From Procambarus clarkii (taxonomy: Eukaryota; Arthropoda; Malacostraca; Decapoda; Cambaridae): a DNA stretch of 64,000 nt. The stretch lies in assembly GCF_040958095.1 (NCBI RefSeq), contig NC_091152.1:21856906-21920905 (forward strand), in the 5' to 3' direction. Position 1 is the first letter of the stretch, and each line of letters opens with the position of its first letter. The translations under genes and the position numbers were made by a program. Below, one piece after another: positions 10,430-23,636 of the stretch. The notes below the pieces were generated by a model. It had not been told where the DNA came from. It saw only the letters and a list, made by a program, of their open reading frames with translations, and did not search any database.

Positions 10430-10681
10430 TTAAATAAGTGCATATGTGACATACTAATTTATTGTGAATATTTTAGTTTACCTTGAAAAGCTTCATAGAA
10501 AACAAGGACCTTACCTAACCTTCTTAGTATGTTAAGATAAGCATCTTATTGCTTCGCAATTACAATTATTACTTAACCTATACCAAGAAGGTTAGGTAAG
10601 GTCGGTGTTTTCTATGAAGCTTTTCAAGGTAAACTAAAATATTCACAATAAATTAGTATGTCACATATGCACGTATTTTAA
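10430..10681. mobile_element. Palindromic (foldback/MITE-like) element, ~97 bp arms
   Basis: The left arm (about 10433-10530) and right arm (about 10580-10676) are near-perfect inverted copies, sharing gtgcatatgtgacatac, ttaccttgaaaagcttcat and ccttacctaaccttctt. The loop is ~45 bp. There is no coding capacity. The outer ends (ttaaataagtgc and its complement with one or two changes) suggest a TIR element rather than a chance hairpin. Confidence 0.85.
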
Positions 10682-10799
10682 TATTGAATTAAATTAATAT
10701 TGTCAATTGGTTGTGGTGAGGGTCCCACCAGGCGAGGGTCAGTAGTAGCCAGTTGACCATCACCGTGGTGGTCCAGTGTTTATACCCACGCGTAGTGAC

Positions 10800-11500
10800 A
10801 CCATCACCCCCTCCCTCTCCTCTTCCCCTTCCTTCTATTACCCCTCCCCCTCTTCCCCTTCCTCCTCATCCTCCCCCTTCTCTTACCCCTCCTCTCTTCC
10901 CCTTCCTCCTTATCCCCCCTTCTCTTACCCCTCCCCCTGCTCTTCCCCTTCCTTCTCATCCCCCTTCTCTTACTACTCCTCTCCTTCCCCATCCCCCTCT
11001 TACCTCTCCTACTCCTACCCCTGGTATTCTTCCCCCTCCTCTTCTCCGTTACCTAATTTCCCCCCCAGACGTCCTGCTCCTTCCCCCCTCTGCCTCGACC
11101 TCCTCCTCCTCCTCCTCCTTCCTCCTCTGCCTCGACCTCCTCCTCCGCAACCTTCCTACCTTACCAACTCCTCCTTCCTCTTTGACCTCCTACTCCTTTC
11201 TCTTCTCCTCCTTAACCACCTCTTTAACATCGTCCTCCGTCGTTCTCGCCCTCCTCCTCCTTCCTCACCTTCTTCCTCCTCGCTCTCCTCCTCTTTCCTC
11301 CTCGCTCTCCTCCTCCTCCTTTCTCCTCGCCCTCCTCCTCCATCCTCCTTGCCCTCCTCCTTCCTCCTCGCCCTTCTCCTCCTTCCTCCTCTCCCTCCTC
11401 CTCCTTCATCCTCTCCCTCCTCCTCCTCCTTTCTCCTCGCCCTCCTCCCTCTCCCTCCTCGCCCTCCTACTCCTCCTTCCCTTCCTCTTCCTTGACTTCT
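10800..11500. repeat. Pyrimidine-rich (TCC-type) tract, ~0.7 kb
   Basis: The plus strand is nearly all C and T: ccctccccctcttccccttc in the first half and cctcctcctccttcctcct in the second. It is the strand-inverted counterpart of the purine tract at 9181-10372. Pro/Ser/Leu-rich open frames on both strands are low-complexity products and not called as genes. Confidence 0.9.
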
Positions 11501-11521
11501 GTAGTTCTGAGGTGTTGCATG

Positions 11522-14500
11522 GTGAGTTGTACTCACCTACTTGCTCTCATGCAGTTGTACTCACCTAGTTGCTCTCATGCAGTTGTACTCACCTAGTTGC
11601 TCTCATGCAGTTGTACTCACCTAGTTGCTCTCATGCAGTTGTACTCACCGAGTTGCTCTCATGCAGTTGTACTCACCTAGTTGCTCTCATGCAGTTGTAC
11701 TCACCTAGTTGCTCTCATGCAGTTGTACTCACCTAGTTGCTCTCATGCAGTTGTACTCACCTAGTTGCTCTCATGCAGTTGTACTCACCTACTTGCTCTC
11801 ATGCAGTTGTACTCACCTAGTTGCTCTCATGCAGTTGTACTCACCTAGTTGCTCTCATGCAGTTGTACTCACCTAGTTGCTCTCATGCAGTTGTACTCAC
11901 CTAGTTGCTCTCATGCAGTTGTACTCACCTAGTTGCTCTCATGCAGTTGTACTCACCTAGTTGCTCTCATGCAGTTGTACTCACCTAGTTGCTCTCATAC
12001 AGTTGTACTCACCTAGTTGCTCTCATGCAGTTGTACTCACCTAGTTGCTCTCATGCAGTTGTACTCACCTAGTTGCTCTCATGCAGTTGTACTCACCTAG
12101 TTGCTCTCATGCAGTTGTACTCACCTAGTTGCTCTCATGCAGTTGTACTCACCTAGTTGCTCTCATGCAGTTGTACTCACCTAGTTGCTCTCATGCAGTT
12201 GTACTCACCTAGTTGCTCTCATGCAGTTGTACTCACCTAGTTGCTCTCATGCAGTTGTACTCCCTAGTTGCTCTCATGCAGTTGTACTCCCTAGTTGCTC
12301 TCATGCAGTTGTACTCACCTAGTTGCTCTCATGCAGTTGTACTCACCTAGTTGCTCTCATGCAGTTGTACTCACCTAGTTGCTCTCATGCAGTTGTACTC
12401 ACCTAGTTGCTCTCATGCAGTTGTACTCACCTAGTTGCTCTCATGCAGTTGTACTCACCTAGTTGCTCTCATGCAGTTGTACTCACCTAGTTGCTCTCAT
12501 GCAGTTGTACTCACCTAGTTGCTCTCATGCAGTTGTACTCACCTAGTTGCTCTCATGCAGTTGTACTCACCTAGTTGCTCTCATGCAGTTGTACTCACCT
12601 AGTTGCTCTCATGCAGTTGTACTCACCTAGTTGCTCTCATGCAGTTGTACTCACCTAGTTGCTCTCATGCAGTTGTACTCACCTAGTTGCTCTCATGCAG
12701 TTGTACTCACCTAGTTGCTCTCATGCAGTTGTACTCACCTAGTTGCTCTCATGCAGTTGTACTCACCTAGTGCTCTCATGCAGTTGTACTCACCTAGTTG
12801 CTCTCATGCAGTTGTACTCACCTAGTTGCTCTCATGCAGTTGTTCTCACCTAGTTGCTCTCATGCAGTTGTACTCACCTAGTTGCTCTCATGCAGTTGTA
12901 CTCACCTAGTTGCTCTCATGCAGTTGTACTCACCTAGTTGCTCTCATGCAGTTGTTACTCACCTAGTTGCTCTCATGCAGTTGTACTCACCTAGTTGCTC
13001 TCATGCAGTTGTACTCACCTAGTTGCTCTCATGCAGTTGTACTCACCTAGTTGCTCTCATGCAGTTGTACTCACCTAGTTGCTCTCATGCAGTTGTACTC
13101 ACCTAGTTGCTCTCATGCAGTTGTACTCACCTAGTTGCTCTCATGCAGTTGTACTCACCTAGTTGCTCTCATGCAGTTGTACTCACCTAGTTGCTCTCAT
13201 GCAGTTGTACTCACCTAGTTGCTCTCATGCAGTTGTACTCACCTAGTTGCTCTCATGCAGTTGTACTCACCTAGTTGCTCTCATGCAGTTGTACTCACCT
13301 AGTTGCTCTCATGCAGTTGTACTCACCTAGTTGCTCTCATGCAGTTGTACTCACCTAGTTGCTCTCATGCAGTTGTACTCACCTAGTTGCTCTCATGCAG
13401 TTGTACTCACCTAGTTGCTCTCATGCAGTTGTACTCACCTAGTTGCTCTCATGCAGTTGTACTCACCTAGTTGCTCTCATGCAGTTGTACTCACCTAGTT
13501 GCTCTCATGCAGTTGTACTCACCTAGTTGCTCTCATGCAGTTGTACTCACCTAGTTGCTCTCATGCAGTTGTACTCACCTAGTTGCTCTCATGCAGTTGT
13601 ACTCACCTAGTTGCTCTCATGCAGTTGTACTCACCTAGTTGCTCTCATGCAGTTGTACTCACCTAGTTGCTCTCATGCAGTTGTACTCACCTAGTTGCTC
13701 TCATGCAGTTGTACTCACCTAGTTGCTCTCATGCAGTTGTACTCACCTAGTTGCTCTCATGCAGTTGTACTCACCTAGTTGCTCTCATGCAGTTGTACTC
13801 ACCTAGTTGCTCTCATGCAGTTGTACTCACCTAGTTGCTCTCATGCAGTTGTACTCACCTAGTTGCTCTCATGCAGTTGTACTCACCTAGTTGCTCTCAT
13901 GCAGTTGTACTCACCTAGTTGCTCTCATGCAGTTGTACTCACCTAGTTGCTCTCATGCAGTTGTACTCACCTAGTTGCTCTCATGCAGTTGTACTCACCT
14001 AGTTGCTCTCATGCAGTTGTACTCACCTAGTTGCTCTCATGCAGTTGTACTCACCTAGTTGCTCTCATGCAGTTGTACTCACCTAGTTGCTCTCATGCAG
14101 TTGTACTCACCTAGTTGCTCTCATGCAGTTGTACTCACCTAGTTGCTCTCATGCAGTTGTACTCACCTAGTTGCTCTCATGCAGTTGTACTCACCTAGTT
14201 GCTCTCATGCAGTTGTACTCACCTAGTTGCTCTCATGCAGTTGTACTCACCTAGTTGCTCTCATGCAGTTGTACTCACCTAGTTGCTCTCATGCAGTTGT
14301 ACTCACCTAGTTGCTCTCATGCAGTTGTACTCACCTAGTTGCTCTCATGCAGTTGTACTCACCTAGTTGCTCTCATGCAGTTGTACTCACCTAGTTGCTC
14401 TCATGCAGTTGTACTCACCTAGTTGCTCTCATGCAGTTGTACTCACCTAGTTGCTCTCATGCAGTTGTACTCACCTAGTTGCTCTCATGCAGTTGTACTC

Positions 14501-17500
14501 ACCTAGTTGCTCTCATGCAGTTGTACTCACCTAGTTGCTCTCATGCAGTTGTACTCACCTAGTTGCTCTCATGCAGTTGTACTCACCTAGTTGCTCTCAT
14601 GCAGTTGTACTCACCTAGTTGCTCTCATGCAGTTGTACTCACCTAGTTGCTCTCATGCAGTTGTACTCACCTAGTTGCTCTCATGCAGTTGTACTCACCT
14701 AGTTGCTCTCATGCAGTTGTACTCCCCTAGTTGCTCTCATGCAGTTGTACTCACCTAGTTGCTCTCATGCAGTTGTACTCACCTAGTTGCTCTCATGCAG
14801 TTGTACTCACCTAGTTGCTCTCATGCAGTTGTACTCACCTAGTTGCTCTCATGCAGTTGTACTCACCTAGTTGCTCTCATGCAGTTGTACTCACCTAGTT
14901 GCTCTCATGCAGTTGTACTCACCTAGTTGCTCTCATGCAGTTGTACTCACCTAGTTGCTCTCATGCAGTTGTACTCACCTAGTTGCTCTCATGCAGTTGT
15001 ACTCACCTAGTTGCTCTCATGCAGTTGTACTCACCTAGTTGCTCTCATGCAGTTGTACTCACCTAGTTGCTCTCATGCAGTTGTACTCACCTAGTTGCTC
15101 TCATGCAGTTGTACTCACCTAGTTGCTCTCATGCAGTTGTACTCACCTAGTTGCTCTCATGCAGTTGTACTCCCCTAGTTGCTCTCATGCAGTTGTACTC
15201 ACCTAGTTGCTCTCATGCAGTTGTACTCACCTAGTTGCTCTCATGCAGTTGTACTCACCTAGTTGCTCTCATGCAGTTGTACTCACCTAGTTGCTCTCAT
15301 GCAGTTGTACTCACCTAGTTGCTCTCATGCAGTTGTACTCACCCTAGTTGCTCTCATGCAGTTGTACTCACCTAGTTGCTCTCATGCAGTTGTACTCACC
15401 TAGTTGCTCTCATGCAGTTGTACTCACCTAGTTGCTCTCATGCAGTTGTACTCCCCTAGTTGCTCTCATGCAGTTGTACTCACCTAGTTGCTCTCATGCA
15501 GTTGTACTCACCTAGTTGCTCTCATGCAGTTGTACTCACCTAGTTGCTCTCATGCAGTTGTACTCACCTAGTTGCTCTCATGCAGTTGTACTCACCTAGT
15601 TGCTCTCATGCAGTTGTACTCACCTAGTTGCTCTCATGCAGTTGTACTCACCTAGTTGCTCTCATGCAGTTGTACTCACCTAGTTGCTCTCATGCAGTTG
15701 TACTCACCTAGTTGCTCTCATGCAGTTGTACTCACCTAGTTGCTCTCATGCAGTTGTACTCACCTAGTTGCTCTCATGCAGTTGTACTCACCTAGTTGCT
15801 CTCATGCAGTTGTACTCACCTAGTTGCTCTCATGCAGTTGTACTCACCTAGTTGCTCTCATGCAGTTGTACTCACCTAGTTGCTCTCATGCAGTTGTACT
15901 CACCTAGTTGCTCTCATGCAGTTGTACTCACCTAGTTGCTCTCATGCAGTTGTACTCACCTAGTTGCTCTCATGCAGTTGTACTCACCTAGTTGCTCTCA
16001 TGCAGTTGTACTCACCTAGTTGCTCTCATGCAGTTGTACTCACCTAGTTGCTCTCATGCAGTTGTACTCACCTAGTTGCTCTCATGCAGTTGTACTCACC
16101 TAGTTGCTCTCATGCAGTTGTACTCACCTAGTTGCTCTCATGCAGTTGTACTCACCTAGTTGCTCTCATGCAGTTGTACTCACCTAGTTGCTCTCATGCA
16201 GTTGTACTCACCTAGTTGCTCTCATGCAGTTGTACTCACCTAGTTGCTCTCATGCAGTTGTACTCACCTAGTTGCTCTCATGCAGTTGTACTCACCTAGT
16301 TGCTCTCATGCAGTTGTACTCACCTAGTTGCTCTCATGCAGTTGTACTCACCTAGTTGCTCTCATGCAGTTGTACTCACCTAGTTGCTCTCATGCAGTTG
16401 TACTCACCTAGTTGCTCTCATGCAGTTGTACTCACCTAGTTGCTCTCATGCAGTTGTACTCACCTAGTTGCTCTCATGCAGTTGTACTCACCTAGTTGCT
16501 CTCATGCAGTTGTACTCACCTAGTTGCTCTCATGCAGTTGTACTCACCTAGTTGCTCTCATGCAGTTGTACTCACCTAGTTGCTCTCATGCAGTTGTACT
16601 CACCTAGTTGCTCTCATGCAGTTGTACTCACCTAGTTGCTCTCATGCAGTTGTACTCACCTAGTTGCTCTCATGCAGTTGTACTCACCTAGTTGCTCTCA
16701 TGCAGTTGTACTCACCTAGTTGCTCTCATGCAGTTGTACTCACCTAGTTGCTCTCATGCAGTTGTACTCACCTAGTTGCTCTCATGCAGTTGTACTCACC
16801 TAGTTGCTCTCATGCAGTTGTACTCACCTAGTTGCTCTCATGCAGTTGTACTCACCTAGTTGCTCTCATGCAGTTGTACTCACCTAGTTGCTCTCATGCA
16901 GTTGTACTCACCTAGTTGCTCTCATGCAGTTGTACTCACCTAGTTGCTCTCATGCAGTTGTACTCACCTAGTTGCTCTCATGCAGTTGTACTCACCTAGT
17001 TGCTCTCATGCAGTTGTACTCACCTAGTTGCTCTCATGCAGTTGTACTCACCTAGTTGCTCTCATGCAGTTGTACTCACCTAGTTGCTCTCATGCAGTTG
17101 TACTCACCTAGTTGCTCTCATGCAGTTGTACTCACCTAGTTGCTCTCATGCAGTTGTACTCACCTAGTTGCTCTCATGCAGTTGTACTCACCTAGTTGCT
17201 CTCATGCAGTTGTACTCACCTAGTTGCTCTCATGCAGTTGTACTCACCTAGTTGCTCTCATGCAGTTGTACTCACCTAGTTGCTCTCATGCAGTTGTACT
17301 CACCTAGTTGCTCTCATGCAGTTGTACTCACCTAGTTGCTCTCATGCAGTTGTACTCACCTAGTTGCTCTCATGCAGTTGTACTCACCTAGTTGCTCTCA
17401 TGCAGTTGTACTCACCTAGTTGCTCTCATGCAGTTGTACTCACCTAGTTGCTCTCATGCAGTTGTACTCACCTAGTTGCTCTCATGCAGTTGTACTCACC

Positions 17501-17640
17501 TAGTTGCTCTCATGCAGTTGTACTCACCTAGTTGCTCTCATGCAGTTGTACTCACCTAGTTGCTCTCATGCAGTTGTACTCACCTAGTTGCTCTCATGCA
17601 GTTGTACTCACCTAGTTGCTCTCATGCAGTTGTACTCACC
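11522..17640. repeat. 28 bp minisatellite, ~218 copies
   Basis: A 6.1 kb head-to-tail array of a 28 bp unit comprising gttgtactcacctagttgc and tctcatgca. Long stretches, such as about 13000-14700 and 15480-17630, are virtually identical. The few variants are ctcccctag at 14721, 15169 (448 bp = 16 units apart) and about 15450, a caccctag insertion near 15341, and two adjacent 26 bp units near 12260-12290. The minus strand reads CTAGGTGAGTAC in each unit, a consensus 5' splice site. Every frame contains regular stops, so no open frame exists. Confidence 0.98.
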
Positions 17641-17960
<320 letters not shown>

Positions 17961-18299
17961 TTTATTTCCTGAATTAATATATTTTCCTGAATTAATATTA
18001 TTTTCTCTAATTTTTTTTCTTATGAAATGATAAAGCTACCCATTTCATTATGTATGAGGTCAATTTTTTTTATTGGAGTTAGAATTAACGTAGATATATG
18101 ACCGAACCTAACCAACCCTACCTAACCTAACCTAGCCTATCTTTATAGGTTAGGTTAGGTTAGGTAGCCAAAAAAGGTAGGTTAGGTTAGGTTAGGTAGG
18201 TTAGGTAGTCGAAAAACAATTATTTCATGAAAACTTGGCTTATTAGGCAAATCGGGCCTTGCATAGTTGGCTGAGAAGTGCGTTCTGGCTACTAGGTAC

Positions 18300-18302
<3 letters not shown>
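17961..18302 (-). mobile_element. TIR/TTAGG element 2, left-truncated (reverse)
   Basis: The right-hand TIR (ending ctactaggtacgac), TTAGG/CCTAA blocks (about 18116-18215) and AT-rich half match element 1 in reverse orientation. The outer ~80 bp of the left TIR is missing and a short local duplication of cctgaattaatat occupies that edge. Confidence 0.82.

Positions 18303-18374
<72 letters not shown>
18303..18374. repeat. (TA)n microsatellite
   Basis: About 36 TA units abutting the end of TIR element 2. Confidence 0.95.
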
Positions 18375-18376
<2 letters not shown>

Positions 18377-19479
18377 AAGACGTATCACGGAAATAGCTAA
18401 TCAAAATAAAATTTTATGCCAGAATAAAGTGGCCGTAACATTTAATTATGTCACGGTGGGATTCATTCTTTTTGTGTTTAAGTGTTTAAAGGTGTATAAA
18501 GCTTGCAAGTTGAGTGTTGGTGGCCAGACCGCTCTTCTCCCTTGACTAATATGTTAATGAGTTAAAGTATTCATATAATGTGTTAGTTATTGCGTCCATT
18601 AAGATGAACAAAGTTAGACACAGTTAAATATTTCGATACAAAATTGCGAACATTGAATCTGAATTAAGTGTACAGTCAGTAGGTAAATATTTCTTGGGTG
18701 TTACGTGATATAACAATCTATTATGTAAATACATTTTTGTATTATGTTCTGTCTTCCCTTGACCTTTGTGTGTTACTTTACTACACTATTTCATAATTAA
18801 ACCTGAGAACAATGTAATTATAAAGGAATTTAATCATCTGGCCCAAGGAAAGTGTTATAAAAGCATTTAATATCATGGTAAAATAATGGAATTATTACGA
18901 ATTTAATCGTCTTTATTAAGGAAAAGAGTCAATTGAACGGTAATATTTTGGTGGATATAGAGGTGTCTTCTGTAGGCCTTCCTCTATAGCCTTTATCAAA
19001 GACTATAGCCTTTATAGCCTCCTCTATAGTCTTTATCAAAGGCTATAGAGCAGCTGTGCTACAGAGCAGCAGCTGAGCAGCAGCACACTGCTAAGCAAAG
19101 TCCTTTACTTCATACAACTTGACAGTGTAGCCAACACACTAAACACCTCTAACCTCTTGTTACATTCGTGTACACAAGTGGCTACGCTGTGACGCTGAGA
19201 TGTTTCATGATAGAGGAACATTGTTATCTATTACAGCGCTGCTGCCTCTGTGTCTATACCATATTATCAGTTAAGTCTTTCATACATTTAGAGAATTTCA
19301 AATTAAACCAACAGCATGTCGTGTACCTGGCAGCAGATGGAGTATTCAGTCACACGTACGTTATTGACTGAATGCCGAGTATTCAGTCAATTGACTGCGT
19401 ACAATTGACTCTGCGCAGTTTGGTAAAAAGTAAACTTGATGTGAATGGGTCATATTAGACTAGTTTGGCCGCAGGGCTT
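18375..19479. other. Unique non-coding stretch
   Basis: No recognisable coding frame. It contains a short cluster of direct and inverted ctatagcctttatcaaag words at about 18980-19050. Small open frames show no domain. Confidence 0.5.
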
Positions 19480-19680
19480 TTCCTGTAGAGATGAAGGGGA
19501 CTTATCAGGGGAAAGCGCTACCCCACTACGACTATATAGTACTTGGAAGGGGTCAGGATCAGGATTTGGGATGGGACGGCAGGGAAGGAATGGTGCCCAA
19601 CCACTTGGACGGTCGGGGATCGTACGCCGACCTGCATGAAGCGAGACCGTCGCTCTACCGTCCAGCCCAAGTGGTTGGAC
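19480..19680 (-). mobile_element. tRNA-derived SINE, minus strand
   Basis: The tRNA-like head on the minus strand spans 19674-19601, with 8 bp complementary ends (ccacttgg and ccaagtgg), box A-like tggacggtagagcg and a box B-like region. The body continues to about 19480 and shares ggatttgggatgggacgg and gttatcagggg-type words with a second copy at 58165-58375. Open frames over it on both strands are incidental. Confidence 0.78.
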
Positions 19681-20635
19681 GCCCCTAAAGATGAAATAAA
19701 CGTAGACTCCTTGACCAGAGAGGTGTGACATTTAACGATCAACTACTGGTAGTTCGGCTTCTACAAGCTTGTCGTGAATTAGGTCAAACACTTCAACATG
19801 TTAGACATTGTATACGTGTACGTGAGCATCCTCTGGGCACGTTTAAGGCGCTGATTAAGTGACTTAAACTTAAATCACTTAACATGAGTGATCTTACTTA
19901 AGTAACTTAAGAACGACTCCACAAACACGTCAGAAGCACTGTTTTGCTGTGTTTGTGACTCCGTGTGTGAAAGCAACACAACAGCGTCAACATCCTCCCT
20001 TAATAAGAGGTCTGAGATCAGACACTTGGCGGCAACACAATCCACAGTCTAATGTGGATCTAATTAACGCGTTCTTCCAGACATTGTTCAAGGAGCCGGT
20101 CATGAAGGTCGCTTAAGTGTTCTCAAGTCGTTTTCTCAAACTAAACTTCCTCACAAGGATTTAATTTGTCAAATATATTAACCAATATTCATAACTAAGA
20201 CAGTTGCTGAACACATCATCATTACAACATACAAGTACAACATACCTGTATGTTGTAACATAAGGCAGCAACATCTAAATAACTGATGCAAACTCAACCG
20301 TACTGACTGGCCAATCCTAGAACTTAACATTAATTGATCGTTTACATAATATATTATCTACAATTACCTCCATTGGAAATGTATTCATTAAACTATCTAT
20401 ACTAACTAAAAGCCGCTATAACTTTAATGAGAAATTTTCGCGAAGTCGAGTTTTTCGTTAATTATTTAGCAAGGCAGCGCACCTCTCGTGTACAATGAGC
20501 AGTGAGTGTATTACAATGAGTATATTACACTACCTACAATGTAATGAGTGTATGTGTAGGTTCACTTTATACGATTATCTTCTAGAGCATAACTAGAGAT
20601 TGAAATGAGACCGATCATATCATTATCATCCGCTG
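19681..20635. other. Unique non-coding stretch
   Basis: AT-rich DNA with a ttaagt/acttaa-rich patch at about 19850-19910. No coding, RNA or transposon signature was identified. Confidence 0.5.
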
Positions 20636-23208
20636 CAGGTCACCACCATCCACCACAGGTCACCACCATCCACCACAGGTCACTACCATCCGCCACAGGT
20701 CACTACCATCCACCACGGGTCACCACCATCCACCACAGGTCACCACCACCCACCACAGGTCACCACCATCCACCACAGGTCACCACCATCCACCACAGGT
20801 CACTACCATCCGCCACAGGTCACTACCATCCGCCACAGGTCACTACCATCCGCCACAGGTCACTACCATCCACCACAGGTCACTACCATCCACCACGGGT
20901 CACCACCATCCACCGCGGGTCACCACCACCCACCACAGGTCACCACCATCCACCACAGGTCACCACCATCCACCACAGGTCACTACCATCCACCACAGGT
21001 CACTACCATCCACCACAGGTCACCACCACCCACCACAGGTCACCATCACCCACCACAGGTCACCACCATCCACCACAGGTCACTACCATCCACCACAGGT
21101 CACTACCATCCGCCACAGGTCACTACCATCCGCCACAGGTCACTACCATCCACCACAGGTCACCACCACCCACCACAGGTCACCATCACCCACCACAGGT
21201 CACCACCATCCACCACAGGTCACTACCATCCACCACAGGTCACTACCATCCGCCACAGGTCACTACCATCCGCCACAGGTCACTACCATCCGCCACAGGT
21301 CACTACCATCCACCACAGGTCACCACCACCCACCACAGGTCACCACCATCCACCACAGGTCACCACCATCCACCGCAGGTCACTACCATCCACCACAGGT
21401 CACTACCATCCGCCAAAGGTCACTACCATCCGCCACAGGTCACTACCATCCGCCACAGGTCACTACCATCCACCACAGGTCACCACCACCCACCACAGGT
21501 CACCACCATCCACCACAGGTCACTACCATCCACCACAGGTCACTACCATCCGCCACAGGTCACTACCATCCGCCACAGGTCACTACCATCCACCACGGGT
21601 CACCACCATCCACCGCGGGTCACCACCATCCACCACAGGTCACCACCACCCACCACAGGTCACCACCATCCACCACAGGTCACCACCATTCACCACAGGT
21701 CACCACCACCCACCACAGGTCACCACCACCCACCACAGGTCACCACCATCCACCACAGGTCACTACCATCCACCACAGGTCACTACCATCCGCCACAGGT
21801 CACTACCATCCGCCACAGGACACTACCACCCGCCACAGGTCATTACCATCCACCACAGGTCACCACCACCCACCACAGGTCACCACCATCCACCACAGGT
21901 CACTACCATCCACCACAGGTCACCACCACCCACCACAGGTCACCATCCACCACAGGTCACTACCATCCACCACAGGTCACTACCATCCGCCACAGGTCAC
22001 TACCATCCGCCACAGGTCACTACCATCCGCCACAGGTCACCACCACCCACCACAGGTCACCACCATCCACCACAGGTCACCACCACCCACCACAGGTCAC
22101 CACCATCCACCACAGGTCACTACCATCCACCACAGGTCACCACCACCCACCACAGGTCACTACCATCCGCCACAGGTCACTACCATCCGCCACAGGTCAC
22201 TACCATCCGCCACAGGTCACCACCATCCACCACAGGTCACCACCATCCACTACAGGTCACTACCATCCGCCACAGGTCACTACCATCCACCACAGGTCAC
22301 CACCACCCACCACAGGTCACCACCATCCACCACAGGTCACCACCATCCCCACAGGTCACCACCATCCGCCACAGGACACCACCATCCGCCACAAGTCACC
22401 ACCATCCACCACGGGTCACCACCATCCACCGCGGGTCACCACCATCCACCACAGGTCACCACCACCCACCACAGGTCACCACCATCCACCACAGGTCCCC
22501 ACCATCCACCACAGGTCACCACCATCCACCGCGGGCCACCACCATCCACCACGGGCCACCACCATCCACCGCGGGCCACCACCATCCACCGCGGGCCACC
22601 ACCATCCACCGCGGACCACCACCATCCACCGCAGGCCACCACCATCCACCACGGGCCACCACCATCCACCGCGGGCCACCACCATCCACCGCGGGCCACC
22701 ACCATCCACCGCGGGCCACCACCATCCACCGCGGGCCACCACCATCCACCGCGGGCCACCACCATCCACCGCGGGCCACCACCATCCACCACAGGTCACC
22801 ACCATCCACCGCGGGCCACCACCATCCACCGCGGGCCACCACCATCCACCACGGGTCACCACCATCCACCACAGGTCACCACCATCCACCGCGGGCCACC
22901 ACCATCCACCGCGGACCACCACCATCCACCGCGGACTACCACCATCCACCGCGGACCACCACCATCCACCACAGGTCACCACCATCCACCGCGGGCCACC
23001 ACCATCCACCACAGGTCACCACTATCCACCGCGGGCCACCACCATCCACCACGGGTCACCACCATCCACCACAGGTCACCACCATCCACCGCGGGCCACC
23101 ACCATCCACCGCAGGTCACCAACATCCACCGCGGGCCACCACCATCCACCACTGGTCACCACCATCCACCACAGGTCACCACCATCCACCACTGGTCATA
23201 ATCATGTC
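20636..23208. repeat. 20 bp minisatellite, ~129 copies
   Basis: Unit caccaccatccaccacaggt, with variants cactaccatccgcc in the first two-thirds (to about 22500) and ccgcgggc in the last third. Multi-unit blocks are duplicated; for example, the unit pair starting at 21021 recurs at 21161, seven units away. An 880-codon plus-strand frame stays open because 60 bp (three units) encodes a stop-free 20-residue His/Pro/Thr/Ser-rich repeat. Minus-strand Gly/Trp-rich frames overlap it. No signal peptide or non-repeat domain supports a real protein. Confidence 0.96.
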
Positions 23209-23636
23209 ATATTCTGTCAACAACATCCATCAAATTCATCCCCTTAAAACTTTTCCATTCATCGTATAGAATTTATCAAAGCAATTCATGCCAACTTTAT
23301 TGGTAAGAAATAAATGATTTATACCGACCCGACGAAATCTTGGAGAAAGTTAATAATTTTTAAAAATTCTTCCGTTAAATATTGCTTTAATAATAAAATA
23401 CTTGCAATAATTCAAGATTTTGGATTCAGTTTAAGCTGTACTGACGACGAATACTGTATAATCTTTCATAGTGATTTTGAAGGTCAATATTAGTCACACA
23501 AAGTTTTATTAGTCCCGCTGGAAATCGGATATTGAAAGAATCAATACACCAGGAATCATGTATTGAACTCCACGTGACACTGGCGCGGTGATCAATACTG
23601 TCATCAGTAACCCAAGACTTCCCGGGATAGTTATAA
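23209..23636. other. Unique DNA leading into the LINE
   Basis: No intact frame. The last ~150 bp may be decayed LINE coding sequence, since short stretches in different frames resemble the end of an endonuclease domain, but this is weak. Confidence 0.4.

Noticed and set aside
20605-23247. 880-codon His/Pro/Thr-rich plus-strand frame, like a secreted repetitive protein
   Set aside because: It is the translation of a 20 bp minisatellite with simultaneous open frames on the other strand; no signal peptide, splice structure or unique domain.
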